NCBI GenBank assembly: GCA_022605405.1
Contig: JABYQQ010000038.1
Location: forward strand, 1-64,000
Length of the DNA stretch: 64,000 bases
Direction of reading: 5' to 3'
Source: Earliella scabrosa
Taxonomy: Eukaryota > Basidiomycota > Agaricomycetes > Polyporales > Polyporaceae
Shown piece after piece: positions 11,198-23,088 of this stretch. The notes under the pieces were generated by a model. That model was not told the DNA's origin and ran no database searches. It was given only the letters and a program-made list of their open reading frames with translations. The first letter of the stretch is position 1; each line of letters begins with the position of its first letter. The position numbers and the translations under genes are program-made.

Positions 11198-12400
11198 TAG
11201 AACTGTGAGGAGGTTGTCGGTACGTTAGGAAAGTCTATGCTTGAGGGACGAAGGAGAGGAGAGGAGAGGGAGTGGAATGGTGCTTGGGAAACAAGTCCGA
11301 CACCGTGGAGCGGTTATGAACGCGTCCGGGCGTCTTCTGGCGCGTCTGTGGCGGTCCTATGCGCCGCCGAAAACACCGCGCCTTCATCCGCCGGTGCCCA
11401 AGGCGATGTCCCCCACGACTATGCACCTGCGATGCCCTCACCGTCAATGCCACTGCCTACACCTTCAGCCTCACTTCACCCTTACTCCAACTGCTCACTA
11501 TGCTGTTCGGTCTAGCCGTATAGATGCGATACATCACGACGACTCTCTCTCCAAAGTCGGCCACCTCAACTTGAAGTTCACCCCCGACATCCCCACGAAC
11601 GTGTCTTGCTGAATCAACACCATCTCGTGCGCCTATCCCGGCGTTGTGTCACTGTTGTTGATGGAGGATTCAGGCTCGCGGCGAACTGCAATGCTCTGGC
11701 GGCGGGGTACTTGGGTGCTGTCATCACACGCTGGCTGCGCCTGTTATTGTGAGTGGTCTTGGAGCGAATATCGACATGGTTGGGGCGACCTCGGTCAGCT
11801 GTCCGCAGGAATGCATTGCGTGCTCGAGCCCTGTGGACATGAATGGAGGATGAAGTAGTTCGCGTAGGTCGGTGGTCGACGCAGTGCCACGGCCGATCCC
11901 TCCTTTGCCCTCATTGGCCGCGATGTCTGTACACCAGACCAGTCCTCCCTGGCTACCGTCCGGGAGGAAGGATGGAGAGGGAATGTGTGGTATGCTCCTC
12001 ATCCAACCTCGCTGACATTGCGTTGACCTACTAGTAAGCTCGTTCCCCGTACCAGGCGTGTTGGAGAGGACAGAACCGCTCCGCCGCCGCCCTCCCTCCA
12101 TCCCCAGTTATGCGTATGCGCGGGCGGACGTGCGACCGGACTGGCTGGCGAGGCCAGGACAGTTGAAAGGTAGTTCACAGAAAATGACGAACACCCCCAG
12201 AACATTCTCCTCCTCCGTCCCTTCTCCCGATCGGTAATTATATTCCGTTCGCGCACTGAGCTGCCCTCGGATTATACTTTAGACGAACATCTCGTGATAC
12301 GATGAGACAGGAGCCCCCGATATAAGTAGCTGGAAGGGCTCGACAATCCGTCGCACTGTCGCAATCCTAACACCGCTCCTCGTCCATCGACAAGCACACA
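11198..12400. other. Intergenic with one doubtful ORF region
   Basis: This 1.2 kb lies between the starts of GNA1 (-) and SDR1 (+). A plus-strand frame at 11277-11612 is open (MVLGKQVRHRGAVM to the stop at 11610), and a second frame at about 11523-11751 reads through HHLVRLSRRCVTVVDGG and LAANCNALAAGYLGAVITRW. Together they could be exons of an unrecognised gene, but no splice model joins them convincingly and no family was recognised. The right end holds the SDR1 promoter. Confidence 0.3.
12321..12328 (+). promoter_or_regulatory. TATA-like element of SDR1
   Basis: TATAAGTA stands 80 nt upstream of the SDR1 start codon. The related SDR2 and SDR3 genes also have TATA elements, but closer to their start codons. 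Confidence 0.4.
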
Positions 12401-13631
12401 ATGACCTCTACTCCCAGACGCGTCGTCATTATCACAGGGGCAGCCGAGGGCATCGGTCGGGGCATCGCGCTCAGACTTGCAAAGGATGGGTACGACCTGG
12501 GTCTATTCGATCTTCCTAATGCCCAAGCGAAGCTCGACGACCTAGCCGCGACGATTGAGAAGGATTATGCGGTCCGAGTCCTCAAGGTGATCGGTAGCGT
12601 TGCTGAAGAGGACGACGTCAAGAGATTAGTCGATACCGTTGTAGAAGCTTTTGGCAGCCTCTATGCGGTACGTCTAGACTCCATAGCGTGCATGTCGTAA
12701 CACTGGCGAGACTGACTACATCCTCTCATACCTAGATGATTGCTAATGCCGGTATATCCATCAACCATGTGCTGCATGAGTGTAAGATCGAAATCAATCT
12801 GCGTCTCACTCTTACATCTCGCTGACAAACAAACCCACATTCAGTTTCCACAGAAGAAGTGGACAGGTTGCTCTCCGTGAACGTGAAGGGAACGTTCTTC
12901 TGCTACAAATATGCAGCAATGCAGTTGATCAAGCAGGGGAACGGTGGACGAATCATCGGTGCAGGGTCAATTGCAAGCAAGAAAGGTCCGTAAGCCCGCT
13001 GTGGTGACGATGATTGGCCTCGCATTGTTAGCTCATTCAATTTGCAGGGCTCCCTCAGAACGCCATCTACAGTGCAACCAAATTCGCGATTCGTGGCATG
13101 ACGCAGAGTGCGGCTATGGACTACGGCAAGTACGGGATTACCGTCAATGCATACGCTCCTGGTGTCGTCGAGACTCCCTTGAGTAGGTTTCCGTGTTACT
13201 CTGCATCGTTGAACGTTTATCTCACGACATCTTCTCAGTGGATAAGCTTGATGAGTATCACACGGCCATCAGTGGTCAGCCGAAAGGGTCGTGGACTAGT
13301 TCTGTTGGTGCAACTTCGTCTGCGCGTTTCTTACGGTCTGAGTCTGATTATCTCTATGCCTTGCAGTTCAACAGCCTCAGCCTTCTTGGACGCAACGCCA
13401 AACCTGAGGACGTGGCCAAACTTGTATCGTTCCTTGTGTCAGACGATTCTTCCTTCGTAACAGGTCAGCCACCGTTTCTCGTTTCGTTGGACGTCCGGAT
13501 CACTCACTATTATCTCTGCAGGCCAAATGGTGAGTCGCTGTCGAACAGTCATATTATGTGCTATGACGATGCTGAACGTGTTCTCGCACGCTACACAGTA
13601 CCTCGTGGACGGAGGGATATGTTTCGACTAA
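12401..13631 (+). CDS. Short-chain dehydrogenase/reductase SDR1 (acetoin/diacetyl reductase-like)
   Basis: Classical SDR, an NAD(P)H-dependent reductase of a small carbonyl substrate. Visible are the cofactor motif TGAAEGIG (residues about 11-18), NAGIS, the catalytic Ser region GAGSIASKK, the YSATK active-site Tyr/Lys motif and NAYAPGVVETPL. The end is GQM joined to YLVDGGICFD, the normal SDR C-terminus. Splicing needs several introns: after LYA near 12667, after HE near 12781, after SKK near 12986, after TPL near 13182, near 13301, near 13461, and a last one between GQM and YLVDG. It is a paralogue of SDR2 and SDR3 about 21 kb away (same intron positions, same FDLP motif), but clearly diverged. 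The overall pattern resembles fungal acetoin/diacetyl reductases; the substrate is not proven. Confidence 0.85.
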
Positions 13632-13979
13632 TCCCTTCCCGAGATATCAGATACCTACCTACAGCGCTAGAGAGTAGTTCACGACGTTTGTATCAACACA
13701 GCCTCTTTCATGTCTCTTGTGCTAGTCTGTTTGTGTGACCCCGACGCTAGGGCTCTCTGATGGCGTACTTATGCTGCCAGTGAGCGGCGGTGAAAGCTTC
13801 CCGACACTTGCTTGGAGTACGTGACCGTGATGTGACCAATGGCGTCAGTCACAGCGACGCGACCTGTCACAATTGGGGGACGCGAGGCACATTTCGCGGC
13901 TTTGCGTTGCTATTCCCTTAAGCTTCTCCCTTCTCTCCCCTCCTCCAAATTCCTTGCATTTTGTCTCGACGTCCAGAAT
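13632..13979. promoter_or_regulatory. Promoter region of DNA polymerase epsilon with MCB-like sites
   Basis: The 348 nt upstream of POL2 contain ACGCGA at 13857-13862 and again at 13880-13885, close to the MluI cell-cycle box core ACGCG bound by MBF, which drives G1/S replication genes in fungi. A CCAAT element is at about 13836-13840. The function is inferred from the motifs only. Confidence 0.4.
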
Positions 13980-16900
13980 ATGGCGAGAGGCAACAGCTCC
14001 TTCAAGAGGGGCGGTCGTGGTGGCTCTCGTTTCGGCTACCGGGGCAACACATCGTTTCGTGGCGGACGAGGACGCGGTCGCGGTCGAGGCGGAGCACCAT
14101 CTGACGCGCAACCACTGAGAGACGAGGATGGAAACCAGCTGGCTGAGAGGTTTGAGCAGGTCAAGACCAGCGACGAGGTTGACGAGAAGCTGGGCTTCGC
14201 TCGCGTGCAAGAGGGTGGAACGAGAGAGGGCTGGTTGATCAATATGCACCCGGTGCGTTTTCTCCGTGCACTCATGACTCTCCCAGCTCAACTGCCGTGC
14301 AGACCTTGATTAAGGATCCGGACTACGCTGGTGGCAAGGCTGCTGTAGACTTCTATTTCATTCAAGACGATGGTGAGATGTTCAAATGCACGCTGCAGTA
14401 TGAGCCATACTTTTACATTGCATGCAAGGTACGCTATATGCAGCTTCTGCGTCCCCGTCTCACGTCTAGACTCCCGCTACCCATAGAACGGCATGGAAAC
14501 GATCATTGAAGAGTGGCTTATGAAGAAGTACGAAGGCATCATCTGTCGTATCACTCGCGAACGTAAGGAGGATCTTCAGATGCCAAACCACCTCATGGGT
14601 CATCGACGGCTCTTCCTCCAACTCCACTTCCGTAACGTCTCCGACCTCCTCGTCGTTCGTCGAGACATCATGCCGCTTGCACTTGCCAACAGCGCAAAAC
14701 TCGACGCAGTCGACGCGTACGCCGAGGTCGTGAACGCAACGTCAGCTGCAGCGACCAACATCGAGCTCGAGGGCGAATGGGCCGCGGACGGAGAGTCGCA
14801 GGCCGGACCCTCGCGATGGGGAGCTGGCGGGCGCGATAGGGACCCGCGGGAGGGCATCATCGACATCCGCGAGTACGACGTCCCGTACTACTTGCGTGTC
14901 GCCATGGACAACGACATCCGAGTTGGTCTGTGGTATGCCATCACGTTCACCGCGGGTCAGCCTGCGTTCAAACAGCTCACTGAGCGTGTCAAGCGTGCGG
15001 ACCCCGTCGTCATGGCATACGATATCGAGACGACCAAGGCACCACTCAAGTTCCCGGACCAGGCCATCGACCAGGTCATGATGATTTCGTACATGATCGA
15101 CGGTCAAGGATTCCTCATCACGAACCGCGAGATTGTCAGTGAAGACATTGAAGACTTCGAGTACACGCCGAAAGAGGGTTACGAGGGCCCTTTCACGGTT
15201 TTCAACGAACCCGACGAGGTACGCTGTCTCATATGCCTGGAATGTACCTCTGTCCTTTGCTCACTTGCATACTAGCCTGCCGCCATTCGGCGTTTCTTCT
15301 CTCACATTCAAGACGTGAAGCCGACGGTCATGGCCACGTTTAACGGCGACTTCTTCGATTTCCCGTTCCTCTGTGCCCGTGCGAAGGTGCATGGAATCGA
15401 CATGTTCCTCGAGACTGGTTTCGCGAAGGACTCTGAAGACGAGTTCAAGAGTCGGGCCTGCGTTCACATGGACTGCTTTCGATGGGTGAAGCGTGACTCA
15501 TACCTACCCCAAGGAAGTCAGGGTTTGAAAGCCGTAACGACAGCCAAGCTGGGATACGACCCGATTGAACTCGACCCCGAGCTAATGACGCCGTGAGTAC
15601 ATTCTCAAGGATGTTTTCCATATGAGCTCTAACACCATATGTAGATATGCTATGGAACAGCCTCAGGTGCTTGCACAGTACTCCGTTTCAGATGCAGTCG
15701 CGACGTATTACCTCTATATGAAATACGTCCATCCTTTCATCTTCTCGCTATGCAACATCATCCCGCTCAAGGCGGACGAGGTGTTGCGCAAAGGTAGTGG
15801 TACTTTGTGCGAAACTCTGCTCATGGTGCGTCTCGCCAAACCTCCTTGGTGTGCCGGAACTTACATTGCTTCAGGTGGAAGCGTTCCGAGGGCAAATCAT
15901 CATGCCGAACCGGCACGAAGAGTCCTACGGGACAATGTACGAAGGGCATCTGGTGGCCTCGGAGACCTATGTTGGTGGACACGTCGAAGCGCTGGAGGCG
16001 GGAGTATTCCGTAGTGATATCGTGACGCACTTCAAGATTGAACCCTCCGCGGTGCAGAAGGTTCGTGGTCACGCTAGTATACGTGATTTAGGTACTAACA
16101 GGGTGCTGAACAGCTTATTGACGAGCTGGACGCTGCGCTCACGTTCTGTATCGTCGAGGAATCCAAGTCTTCACTCGAATCTGTCACCAACTACGATGAG
16201 GTGAAGGCGGAAGTCCAGGCCAAGCTCGAGGAGATGCGCGACAACCCTCAACGGATGGACAACCCGCTCATCTATCATCTGGATGTCGCCGCCATGTACC
16301 CCAACATCATGTTGTCCAATCGACTGCAACCCGACTCAGTCGTTGACGAGGCAACCTGCGCTGTCTGTGACTTCAATCGTCCCGGCAAGAACTGCGATCG
16401 TCGGATGACCTGGGCCTGGCGTGGCGAGTTCTTCCCTGCGCGCCGGGACGAGTTCAACATGATCAAGCACGCTTTGAATCAAGAGACATTTCCCCCGCGG
16501 AAACCTGGCGGCCCCACGCGCAAGTTCGTTGACCTCTCCGAGTCGGAGCAGACTGCGTTGCTGCATAAGCGCCTTGGAGACTACTCGCGACGCGTCTACA
16601 AGAAGGTCAAAGACACCAAGATCGAGAACCGGGAAGCCATCATCTGCCAGCGCGAGAACCCCTTCTACATCGACACTGTCCGTCGCTTCCGTGACCGTCG
16701 GTACGAGTACAAGGGCCTCCACAAGACATGGAAGAAGAACCTGGATACCGTTCTCGGAGAACATCGCTCGATAGCGGAGGTGGACGAGGCCAAGAAGATG
16801 ATCGTCCTGTACGATTCGCTCCAGCTCGCGCACAAGTGCATCCTCAACTCCTTCTACGGCTACGTCATGCGCAAGGGTGCCCGCTGGCACTCGATGGAGA

Positions 16901-19900
16901 TGGCGGGGATCACCTGCCTCACGGGTGCGACGATCATCCAGATGGCGCGACAGCTCGTCGAGCAGATCGGGCGGCCGCTTGAGCTCGATACGGATGGAAT
17001 CTGGTGCATGCTTCCTGGCGTGTTCCCCGAGAACTTCAAGTTCAAGCTCTCGAACGGGAAGGCGATCGCGTTCTCGTACCCGTGTACGATGCTCAACCAC
17101 CTTGTTCATGCGCAGTTCACGAATCACCAGTACCACGATCTCGATCCCGAAACTGGCGAATACGTCGTTCATAGCGAGAACTCAATCTTCTTCGAGCTTG
17201 ACGGTCCGTACAAAGCGATGATTCTCCCGTCCTCCAAGGAAGAGGACAAGCTGCTGAAGAAGCGGTACGCCGTCTTCAACGACGACGGCTCGCTCGCCGA
17301 ACTGAAGGGGTTTGAGGTCAAGCGGAGAGGAGAGTTACAACTCATCAAGATCTTCCAATCCCAGATCTTCGAGAAGTTCCTCCTTGGTACCACGCTCGAG
17401 GAGTGCTACGCCGCCGTTGCGCAAGTCGCCGACCGCTGGCTGGACGTGCTGTTCAGCCACGCGGAAGACCTCGCTGACGAGGAGCTAGTCGAACTCATCG
17501 CGGAGAATCGTAGCATGTCGAAGACGCTGGCCGAATATGGCGGGCAGAAGTCAACCTCCATCAGCACTGCTCGTCGTTTGGCCGAGTTCTTGGGCGACCA
17601 GATGGTGAAGGACAAGGGTCTGGCCTGCAAGTTCATCATCTCCGCGAAGCCGATGGGTGCACCTGTCACTGAGCGTGCCGTGCCCGTCGCGATCTTCTCT
17701 GCCGAAGAGAGCGTCAAGAGGACGTACCTGCGGAAGTGGCTCAAGGACAACAGCCTGACGAACTTCGAGTTGCGCTCAATCCTGGACTGGGATTACTACA
17801 TCGAGCGACTCGGGTCTGTCATCCAGAAACTCATCACAATCCCCGCCGCCATGCAGAAGGTGGCGAACCCTGTCCCGCGGATCCGGCACCCCGACTGGTT
17901 ACACCGCCGTGTTGTCGCTATGGAGGATAAGTTCCATCAGCACAAGGTCACTGACTTCTTCAAGCGTGCGGGTGAGAGCCAGGAAACACAGACACAGAGT
18001 GCCGATATGGACATTGAAGACGGCGCCGAGCAGCGTCCTCGAGGCTTCCGAGTTGCAGTCGTGAAACGTAAGCCTACACGCCGAGAGCAGAGTCCGGAAG
18101 AGGGAGAGGTGGAGAAAGCACTTGCCGAGCCCCTACCAGACGTCACCAGGAACTACACGGGATGGCTGAAGGTGATGCGGAAACGTTGGAAACATCGCCG
18201 TGGAGACACTTCTGGATCTAGCAGCGTCGCCGTTCCCGCGATGTTTAGGGGCGTCCGTACGAAGCAGAGCACGCATTGGGACGTTGTTCAGATTCGACCC
18301 AACCGAACGCCTGGTCGTTTCACGCTTTGGCTATCAATCGACGGAGTCCTAACTTCTGTTCCGCTCCGCATCCCTCGCGAGTTCTACATCCATCTCCGCA
18401 CCACACCCAAACGGGACCAGTTCAACCACGATCTCTACCAATGTGAGAAGGTCGTGCGCAGCTTGCCACGCGATCGCCCCTGCCTCAACCTGTACAAGAT
18501 TTCCGTACGAGAAGACCTGTACGTGGAGGGACACGAGCACTTCATTGACATTACGAATGACCCCAATGTGGACGGTGTCTACGAGCTGCAGGTATGTCCT
18601 CCCCTTGTTTCATTCGTGACAGCTGCTGACCGCTATGTGTTAGCTACCCCTCGTGATGCGCGCAATTCTGAAGCTGGGAAAGACGTGCTGCAATGAGGAC
18701 AAGACGATCACACTGAACCGTGCTGAGGCATACGGTTTTGACCTACAACAGCTAAGCCGTGCCGGCCCCGCGCTGACGAAGAGAACATACCTCGACAAAG
18801 GCCGAGCCGGAAAATACATCTTCCTCTACCACGCGTGTTCCCTGAATGCGCCCGTGCACGTGTTCGCTCTCTTCGTCCCCGGGGAGGTCGTCAAGCTGCA
18901 CATAGTGGATCCCGCTACTCGCCGACAGCCGATCCCACGTCTTCCGGAACTCTACGCCGATCTGCTGAGCAAACACGAGCAAAACATCGGTGCCAGCATG
19001 TCCTACGACTATCCTGAACATCTCTCCTTCAACACCACATATCATGGCAATGACGCAACTGCACTCAAGGCCATCTCGCGCGAGTTGGGTCTCGTTGAGA
19101 ATCGGTCTTTCATCGTCGTGATCTCGTCGACCAAGGAACAGAGTTACTTCGACTCATACACCCCCAAGCTCGCAAAGTTCCCTGTCCTCTCTATGTCTAA
19201 GGCGAAGTCACCACATTCACTGGACGTCTTCCCTTGGCAGACGGGGGTTGCTCAGAAGCTCGTAAACCGCTATCTCTCCCTGGGCCCTTGGTTGGACCGC
19301 ACCGTTGCCATGGCGGACTACTACGACGTCCCTGTGGGTCACATCGAGGGAGACCAAGCATTGCTCCTGGCGGACATCGAGTTCGCTCGCAGGCTCACGA
19401 GTCAAGACATCGTTCTCTGGTGGTCACCAGGAGACAGACCTGACCTTGGTGGCATCGAAGAGGATAATCGGCCGCAGGAAGAGCTCGCCAAGACCGAGTT
19501 CGTGTCGCCCGGCTGTTATTCTAACGTCTGTCTGGAGATCACGGTTCGTAACCTTGCTGTCGATGCCGTGCTACATTCTGTCATCGTCAACGAGCTGGAG
19601 GGTAGCGGTGGCGCCACAGCCTTCGATGCATCCCGCACTCTCGATGAGTACTCCAAGGGAGACACCATGCAGGATCTTACACTCGGAGAATCCAACGTCT
19701 CCCCACAGACGTTCAGCATTCTCAAGTCATTGGTGAAGATGTGGATGGTCGACAAGATCCAGGGTAACTTCGAGAGTCCGGCGACCATTGCCATCGATCA
19801 CTTCTGGCGATGGATCAGCTCGACGGCTTCCAACATGTACGACACCGGCATTCATCGCTTTGTCCACGGCCTGATGCGCAAGACTTTCATTCAGATGCTG

Positions 19901-21160
19901 GCCGAGTTCAAGCGTCTTGGATCTCATGTCGTCTACGCTGACCTGAGCAGGATTCTCCTGGTCACGTCAAAACCTCCTGGCACGGCGCATGCATACGCTA
20001 CCTACATCACCACGGCTGTCACCTCGCATGAACTCTTCCAGCACGTGTATCTGCACACGGAGCGGTTCTACGACTTCCTGATCTTCATGGACGAAGCGAA
20101 CTACGGTGCGGTCGTCTGCGAGGATCCCCTTGCACTGGAGCCTCCAGAGGAACTCGCGATCGAGATGCGCTGGAATATCCAATCCTTCCTCCCTCCAGCC
20201 ATACAACCCGACTTTCGTGCGGTGGTTCGCTACTTCCTTGTAGAGTTCTTCCGCACCGCGCAGAAGACCCAGGGTGCGACACGTGTTCCCCTGCGCGTGC
20301 TGCAGAACGGCGGTGCTCCCGAGGCCACTCCTCGCGATGCAGCCAAGGCGGAGGAGGTCGACGCGTGTCGGGAGTTCATCGCACGTAAACTAACACGCCG
20401 CATGCTCCGTGTCCTCGGCGGGATCCAGGACCGGTACCGCGACGCCGTCACAGACGAGACCACACTCGCCCAGTGGGACTTCCCCCTCCTTCCCGGCTCG
20501 CATCTGCACCTTTCCAACCCTGCGCTCGAGTTCGTCAAATTCAGCTGTGCGGTGTTCGCGCTCGGTAAAGAGCATACACTCGAGGTTGGGCTACTCAAGC
20601 GGAACCTCCTTGAACTGGCCGGTGTGCGCGAGTTCGCGGCCGAGGCCGCGTTCCAGAACCCGTGCGAGCCGCTCAAGCTCTCCGGCGTACCGTGCCGCCA
20701 CTGCGACGGCATGAAGGACTTCGACTTCTGCCGGGACCCCGCCCTCCTGCCCGGTCTCCACGGCGGCGGCGCCTCCAGCAATGGCGCCGGCGCCGCGCGT
20801 TGGCTCTGCACCAAGTGCGGCGGGGAGTACGACAAGGCGTCGATCGAGTTCGCGCTCATGCAAATTGTGCACGAGCACGAGCGGCGGTTCGCCCAGCAGG
20901 ACCTGCGTTGTATGCGGTGTTCGCAGGTGCGCGCGGACAACGTGTCGCGGCACTGCGCGTGCTCGGGCGCGTACCAGCTCACGATGAACCGCACGGACGT
21001 CCGGCGGAAGCTCCGGACGATCGTCAACGTTGCGCTCGCACACAATATGGCGCGGTTGAAGGTGCGTGCTGTTGTAATGTCTGTTGTTGTCTGGTTGTGC
21101 AGTTTCTGACCTGTGTTTGGTCTGTAGGAATGTGCCCAGACGCTGCTCAACAACTGGTGA
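13980..21160 (+). CDS. POL2: DNA polymerase epsilon catalytic subunit A
   Basis: Leading-strand replicative polymerase with 3'-5' proofreading, working in the nucleus with CMG helicase. Eight introns are inferred (after MHP, ACK, NEPDE, LMTP, LLM, VQK, ELQ and RLK). The N-terminus is RGG-rich (residues about 11-40). The exonuclease motif AYDIETTK is near 15017, [10 protein letters not shown] near 15340, polymerase motif [13 protein letters not shown] near 16280, the [15 protein letters not shown] helix near 16850 and motif [10 protein letters not shown] near 16981. The second, inactive polymerase-exonuclease half follows. The C-terminus has the two zinc/Fe-S cysteine modules: [13 protein letters not shown] with CTKCGGEYD (CysA, about 20695-20830) and [18 protein letters not shown] (CysB, about 20912-20960). 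The last exon encodes [10 protein letters not shown]. About 2,240 residues, full length. Confidence 0.97.
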
Positions 21161-21898
21161 TATCCAGTGGCTTGTGGTATGTAGATAAGAGAGGATCGGA
21201 TGTTGTCCATTTGCCTCGTAGCTGTCGTCTTGCTTTCTGTTTTCGTAGCATGTATCCTTGTCCATGTAGTGGACTCCCACGTATGTTGTATCTGTATGTA
21301 TGCCGTCACAACAGTCCATAGAATTAATTTGATGAGGCTCTACAGTCCGTTCGCAAGCCCAACCATCAGTACAACGGACAGTTTGGGACAGAAGACATAA
21401 CTGATCTCCGGAGAACCTTGTCCACCGTTCAATGTTCGGAGTTGGTCTTGGACGTTCGAGGGGAATCGCGTTTACATTGTACAGACGTCAAACCAAACGA
21501 CACTAGTAGTATAACAGCGCAAACGTACATGTACTAACTCAGCGATACTTGGCTAGGACAGGCAGCAATGCGACGACGACGAGCGAGAAAAGCGGAAAAA
21601 TACACGGCCCCAAAGTGATATGTACAGAAGGCGCACAAACCGGCACTACGCAGCAGGGAAGTGGGCGTCCACGTTGCGGGGTAGTAGGATATGTCCAGGG
21701 AAATCGGCGGGGCGAGCTGGGTCCGGGAAGTGCAAGTTGGTTAAATAGAAGGGATAAAAAGCGAGACGTCGACAGCAAGGGGAGGAAAGGGGGATGCATA
21801 ACGCCCTGGGGCAGCAGTGGGTCGTCTGCTGCACAAAGCCACGTCACGTTCAACAGCCGCATTCCAACCACAGACGATGCACACGACTCACACAGATA
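21161..21898. other. Intergenic between convergent POL2 and the chromatin-like gene
   Basis: This 738 nt stretch separates two 3' ends. It contains only short frames without family features and probably the two 3' UTRs. Confidence 0.4.
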
Positions 21899-22602
21899 TC
21901 ACGCCGCGGCCTCCTCAGCTGCGGGCTCCTTGTCAGCGGTCTCAGCAGCGGCGGCCTCGGCTTCGGGCTCCTCTGCAATAGTCTCTGGAGCCGCAGCAGC
22001 TCCGTTCTCCTTCTCGGCGCCGCCAACCTGCACGTCCCCCGATAAGCCATCGAGCTCAACCCGAACCACTCTACTCGACGCACCTTCGAAGACGGCTTCT
22101 TGGATCCAGCACGCGACGCTGGCTTCTTCGCGGTGGACGCGGGCTTTGCAGAGGCCCGCGACGGGGGCTTCGCGCTTGCGGCGCGCGAGCCCGGCTTCGC
22201 CGAACCTGCGCGAGAGGCCTTTGACGCGGGCTTGGCGGCAGCGGCCTTGGAGGCGGGCTTCGACGCAGCCTTAGATGCGGGCTTTGCCTACGCGATGGTG
22301 AGCGGGTGCTGGCGGGGCGAAGGGCGGCCGCAACCACGAGGACGCACCTTCTTGGCGGGGGGCTCCTCCCCGTTGACGGCGGGGGCGCCGTCCTCAGCAT
22401 CTTTCTCGGTCGCGGTACGCTTGCGACCCTTGGTCGACTTCGGCTTCTCCTCGCCCTCGGCGGCGGGCTCCTTTACCTTCTTCGAGCGGGGTTTCGCGGG
22501 GGCCTTCTTTGGGGCGGGCTCAGGCTTGGGCTGGTCCTTGATGCGTGCAGAGCGACGGGGCTCCGCTGCAGTTTCGGTAGACGGGGCGGCCTTGCGAGGC
22601 AT
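21899..22602 (-). CDS. Small basic chromatin-associated protein with HMGN-like motif and KPASKA repeats
   Basis: Three exons give about 195 residues. Exon 1 (start 22602) encodes MPRKAAPSTE and then RRSARIKDQPKPEPAPKK, which resembles the nucleosome-binding segment of HMGN proteins (RRSARLSAKP type). Exon 2 (about 22289-22086) is a Lys/Pro/Ala/Ser repeat, with several KPASKA or KPxSRA units like the tails of histone H1. Exon 3 is an acidic Ala/Glu tail ending EPAAEEAAA with the stop at 21899-21901. Basic repeats plus an acidic tail suggest a nuclear DNA- or nucleosome-binding protein. There is no globular domain, so function is inferred from composition. The RRSxRI motif recurs in the peroxiredoxin at 58263. 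Confidence 0.7.
22086..22289 (-). repeat. KPASKA-type coding repeat
   Basis: Degenerate tandem units of 5-8 codons (KPASKAA, KPASKAS, KPGSRAA, KPPSRA, KPASTA) fill the second exon of the chromatin-like gene. The DNA repeats the trimers GCGGGCTT and GAGGCG on the plus strand. Such repeats are prone to length change. Confidence 0.65.
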
Positions 22603-23088
22603 GTTTAAGATGTGCGCGAGGGTGGTTGGGGAGCGGGGGCAGGGGATGGTAGGGGAAGGAGTTCAAGATGCGCGGGGGGCCGGAGCGTGGCTCAGCCCAA
22701 CTCTACTCACGATCAACAAGTCATCACGTGCACAGTGCGGTCCCGTGACATCCGCGTGTTTAGCCACTTTCGCGCGCTCGGGCCAAACGCAGCGGGCGCT
22801 TCCTCAGTCTCGGGACTCCAAGACAAGACAGCATCGGTATTGTCTCCCTGCAGACAGAACGGACACTAACGGACGGCGCGATGTGCAGCCCGAGAGCATG
22901 CGAGAGTGTAAACGACCACAACTGGCACTATTCATGATCCTGGCTTTGACGCAATATGGTGACTTGAGCTCGCCTTGGAGAGAAAATCGAGATACGGACG
23001 CAACGAGTCGGAGATAGGCAAAGACAGCATGGATCTATAGGGTACAACATCCTTGCAACATTATCCGAGGAAGACAGGCGGGTGCAGT
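22603..23088. other. Intergenic, promoter of the chromatin-like gene
   Basis: This 486 nt stretch lies between the start of the chromatin-like gene and the stop of UBR7, both on the minus strand. No other gene was recognised. Confidence 0.4.

Noticed and set aside
20230..21319. Long minus-strand frames opposite the C-terminal half of polymerase epsilon
   Set aside because: They are GC-driven antisense frames; the plus strand encodes the conserved zinc and Fe-S cysteine modules.
22071..23017. Long plus-strand frame opposite the chromatin-like gene
   Set aside because: It is the complementary shadow of a Lys/Pro/Ala repeat. The minus strand has the start, splice sites and a sensible acidic C-terminus.
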